Below are positions 5,211 to 5,673 of a DNA stretch of 5,673 nucleotides, one piece after another. The DNA is from Acidimicrobiia bacterium (GTDB lineage Bacteria > Actinomycetota > Acidimicrobiia > UBA5794 > UBA11373): assembly GCA_025456165.1 (NCBI GenBank), contig JALOLI010000092.1, positions 1-5,673 on the forward strand. The letters run 5' to 3'. Numbering within the stretch: position 1 is the first letter of the stretch; each line of letters begins with the position of its first letter. The notes beneath the pieces were generated by a model. The model ran no database searches. It was not told the origin of the DNA and was given only the letters and a program-made list of their open reading frames with translations. The translations under genes and the position numbers were made by a program.

Positions 5211-5673
5211 GCGCCACCGACGGCACCCGCACCTCCCGCCGGGCGGCGGACCGCACCTCCAGGTCCACCACCACGCTGGTCACCGCGGCCCACACGCACC
5301 AGAGGGAGATGACGCCCTGAGCCAGCAGCCAGCCGAGCAGGGCCACGACCAACAGGTTGGCCACCCCGAACAGGAGCAGGCGGCGGCTGCCCGACAGCAG
5401 CATGGGGGCGCACACCGCCGCCACGTAGAAGGGCAGCACGTGGCCGCCGTAGGAGATCCCGGCGTCGTAGGCGATGTAGCGGCAGGCCACCTCGCCACCC
5501 GCCCCGCTGTTGAGCAGACCGGGGACCAGCGCGACCGCCACCCCGGCGCCGAGAACGACAAAGGGGAGAAGGCGCGCCCGGCGCCGGCGATCGGCCTCCG
5601 CCGAGAAGATCGCCCCGGGCACCAGGGGAGGCAGCACCAGGAAGGCCACCGCCAGGTAGATCCAGGCGGCGGT
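5203..5673 (-). CDS. DUF6629-like multi-pass membrane protein, N-terminal part missing (off right edge)
   Basis: The minus strand is open from the right edge to a TGA at 5205-5203, giving 156 visible residues; the start lies outside the window. Hydrophobic spans are seen at about residues 4-23 (IYLAVAFLVLPPLVPGAIF), 37-55 (VVLGAGVAVALVPGLL), 77-95 (HVLPFYVAAVCAPMLL) and 100-137 (LFGVANLLVVALLGWLL then SLWCVWAAVTSVVV). This suggests at least four to five transmembrane helices. The order of a late 'LLSG-R-LLLFG' segment followed by 'SLWCVWAA' matches my memory of the DUF6629 family of actinobacterial inner-membrane proteins, for which no function is known to me. The GTG at 5649 is within the first hydrophobic span and is not the likely start. 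It converges on the small ORF with a 21-base gap. Confidence 0.8.
   Translation of the reverse strand, partial: TAAWIYLAVAFLVLPPLVPGAIFSAEADRRRRARLLPFVVLGAGVAVALVPGLLNSGAGGEVACRYIAYDAGISYGGHVLPFYVAAVCAPMLLSGSRRLLLFGVANLLVVALLGWLLAQGVISLWCVWAAVTSVVVDLEVRSAARREVRVPSVAPG

Noticed and set aside
1..5673. Mobile element, CRISPR array, tRNA, rRNA or riboswitch.
   Set aside because: I saw no terminal inverted repeats, regularly spaced repeats, transposase or integrase motifs, or RNA gene sequence; base composition looks even throughout, including over vapBC.

Overview
This 5.7 kb window is very GC-rich (about 70%), densely coded, and has strong G/C preference at third codon positions. Both strands therefore carry long antisense shadow frames. 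The gene families present (a tandem-GNAT acetyltransferase, a VapB/VapC pair, a DUF6629-type membrane protein) and TANNNT hexamers placed just ahead of start codons without a Shine-Dalgarno sequence suggest a high-GC actinobacterium. An uncultivated Acidimicrobiia-like lineage is possible, but I cannot fix the taxon from sequence alone.

Layout, left to right. (1) 1-881, minus strand: a two-domain GNAT acetyltransferase cut at its C-terminal end by the left edge. (2) 940-1524, plus strand: a second, single-domain GNAT, divergent from the first across a 58-base gap that seems to hold both promoters. (3) 1555-2544, plus: an aldo/keto reductase with a strong ribosome binding site, 30 bases after the GNAT and probably in its transcript. 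(4) 2625-2855 and 2848-3291, plus: a ribbon-helix-helix antitoxin and a PIN-domain RNase toxin, overlapping by 8 bases, preceded by small inverted repeats that could be an autoregulatory operator. (5) 3302-4990, plus: a full-length bifunctional formimidoyltransferase-cyclodeaminase (FtcD) of the histidine-degradation/one-carbon pathway, with a promoter-like hexamer that shares its first three bases with the vapC stop codon. (6) 4990-5181, plus: a 63-residue unknown protein whose ATG overlaps the ftcD stop codon by one base. (7) 5203-5673, minus: the C-terminal part of a DUF6629-like membrane protein whose start lies beyond the right edge. It converges on (6) with a small hairpin between them.

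Functionally this reads as ordinary chromosomal housekeeping and accessory metabolism with a toxin-antitoxin module inserted between transcription units. I see no integrase, transposase, CRISPR array, tRNA or rRNA, and no gene-free stretch longer than about 80 bases. The best candidates for something new are the small coupled ORF after ftcD and the repeated leaderless-promoter geometry. I do not see convincing evidence of a wholly new multi-gene system.
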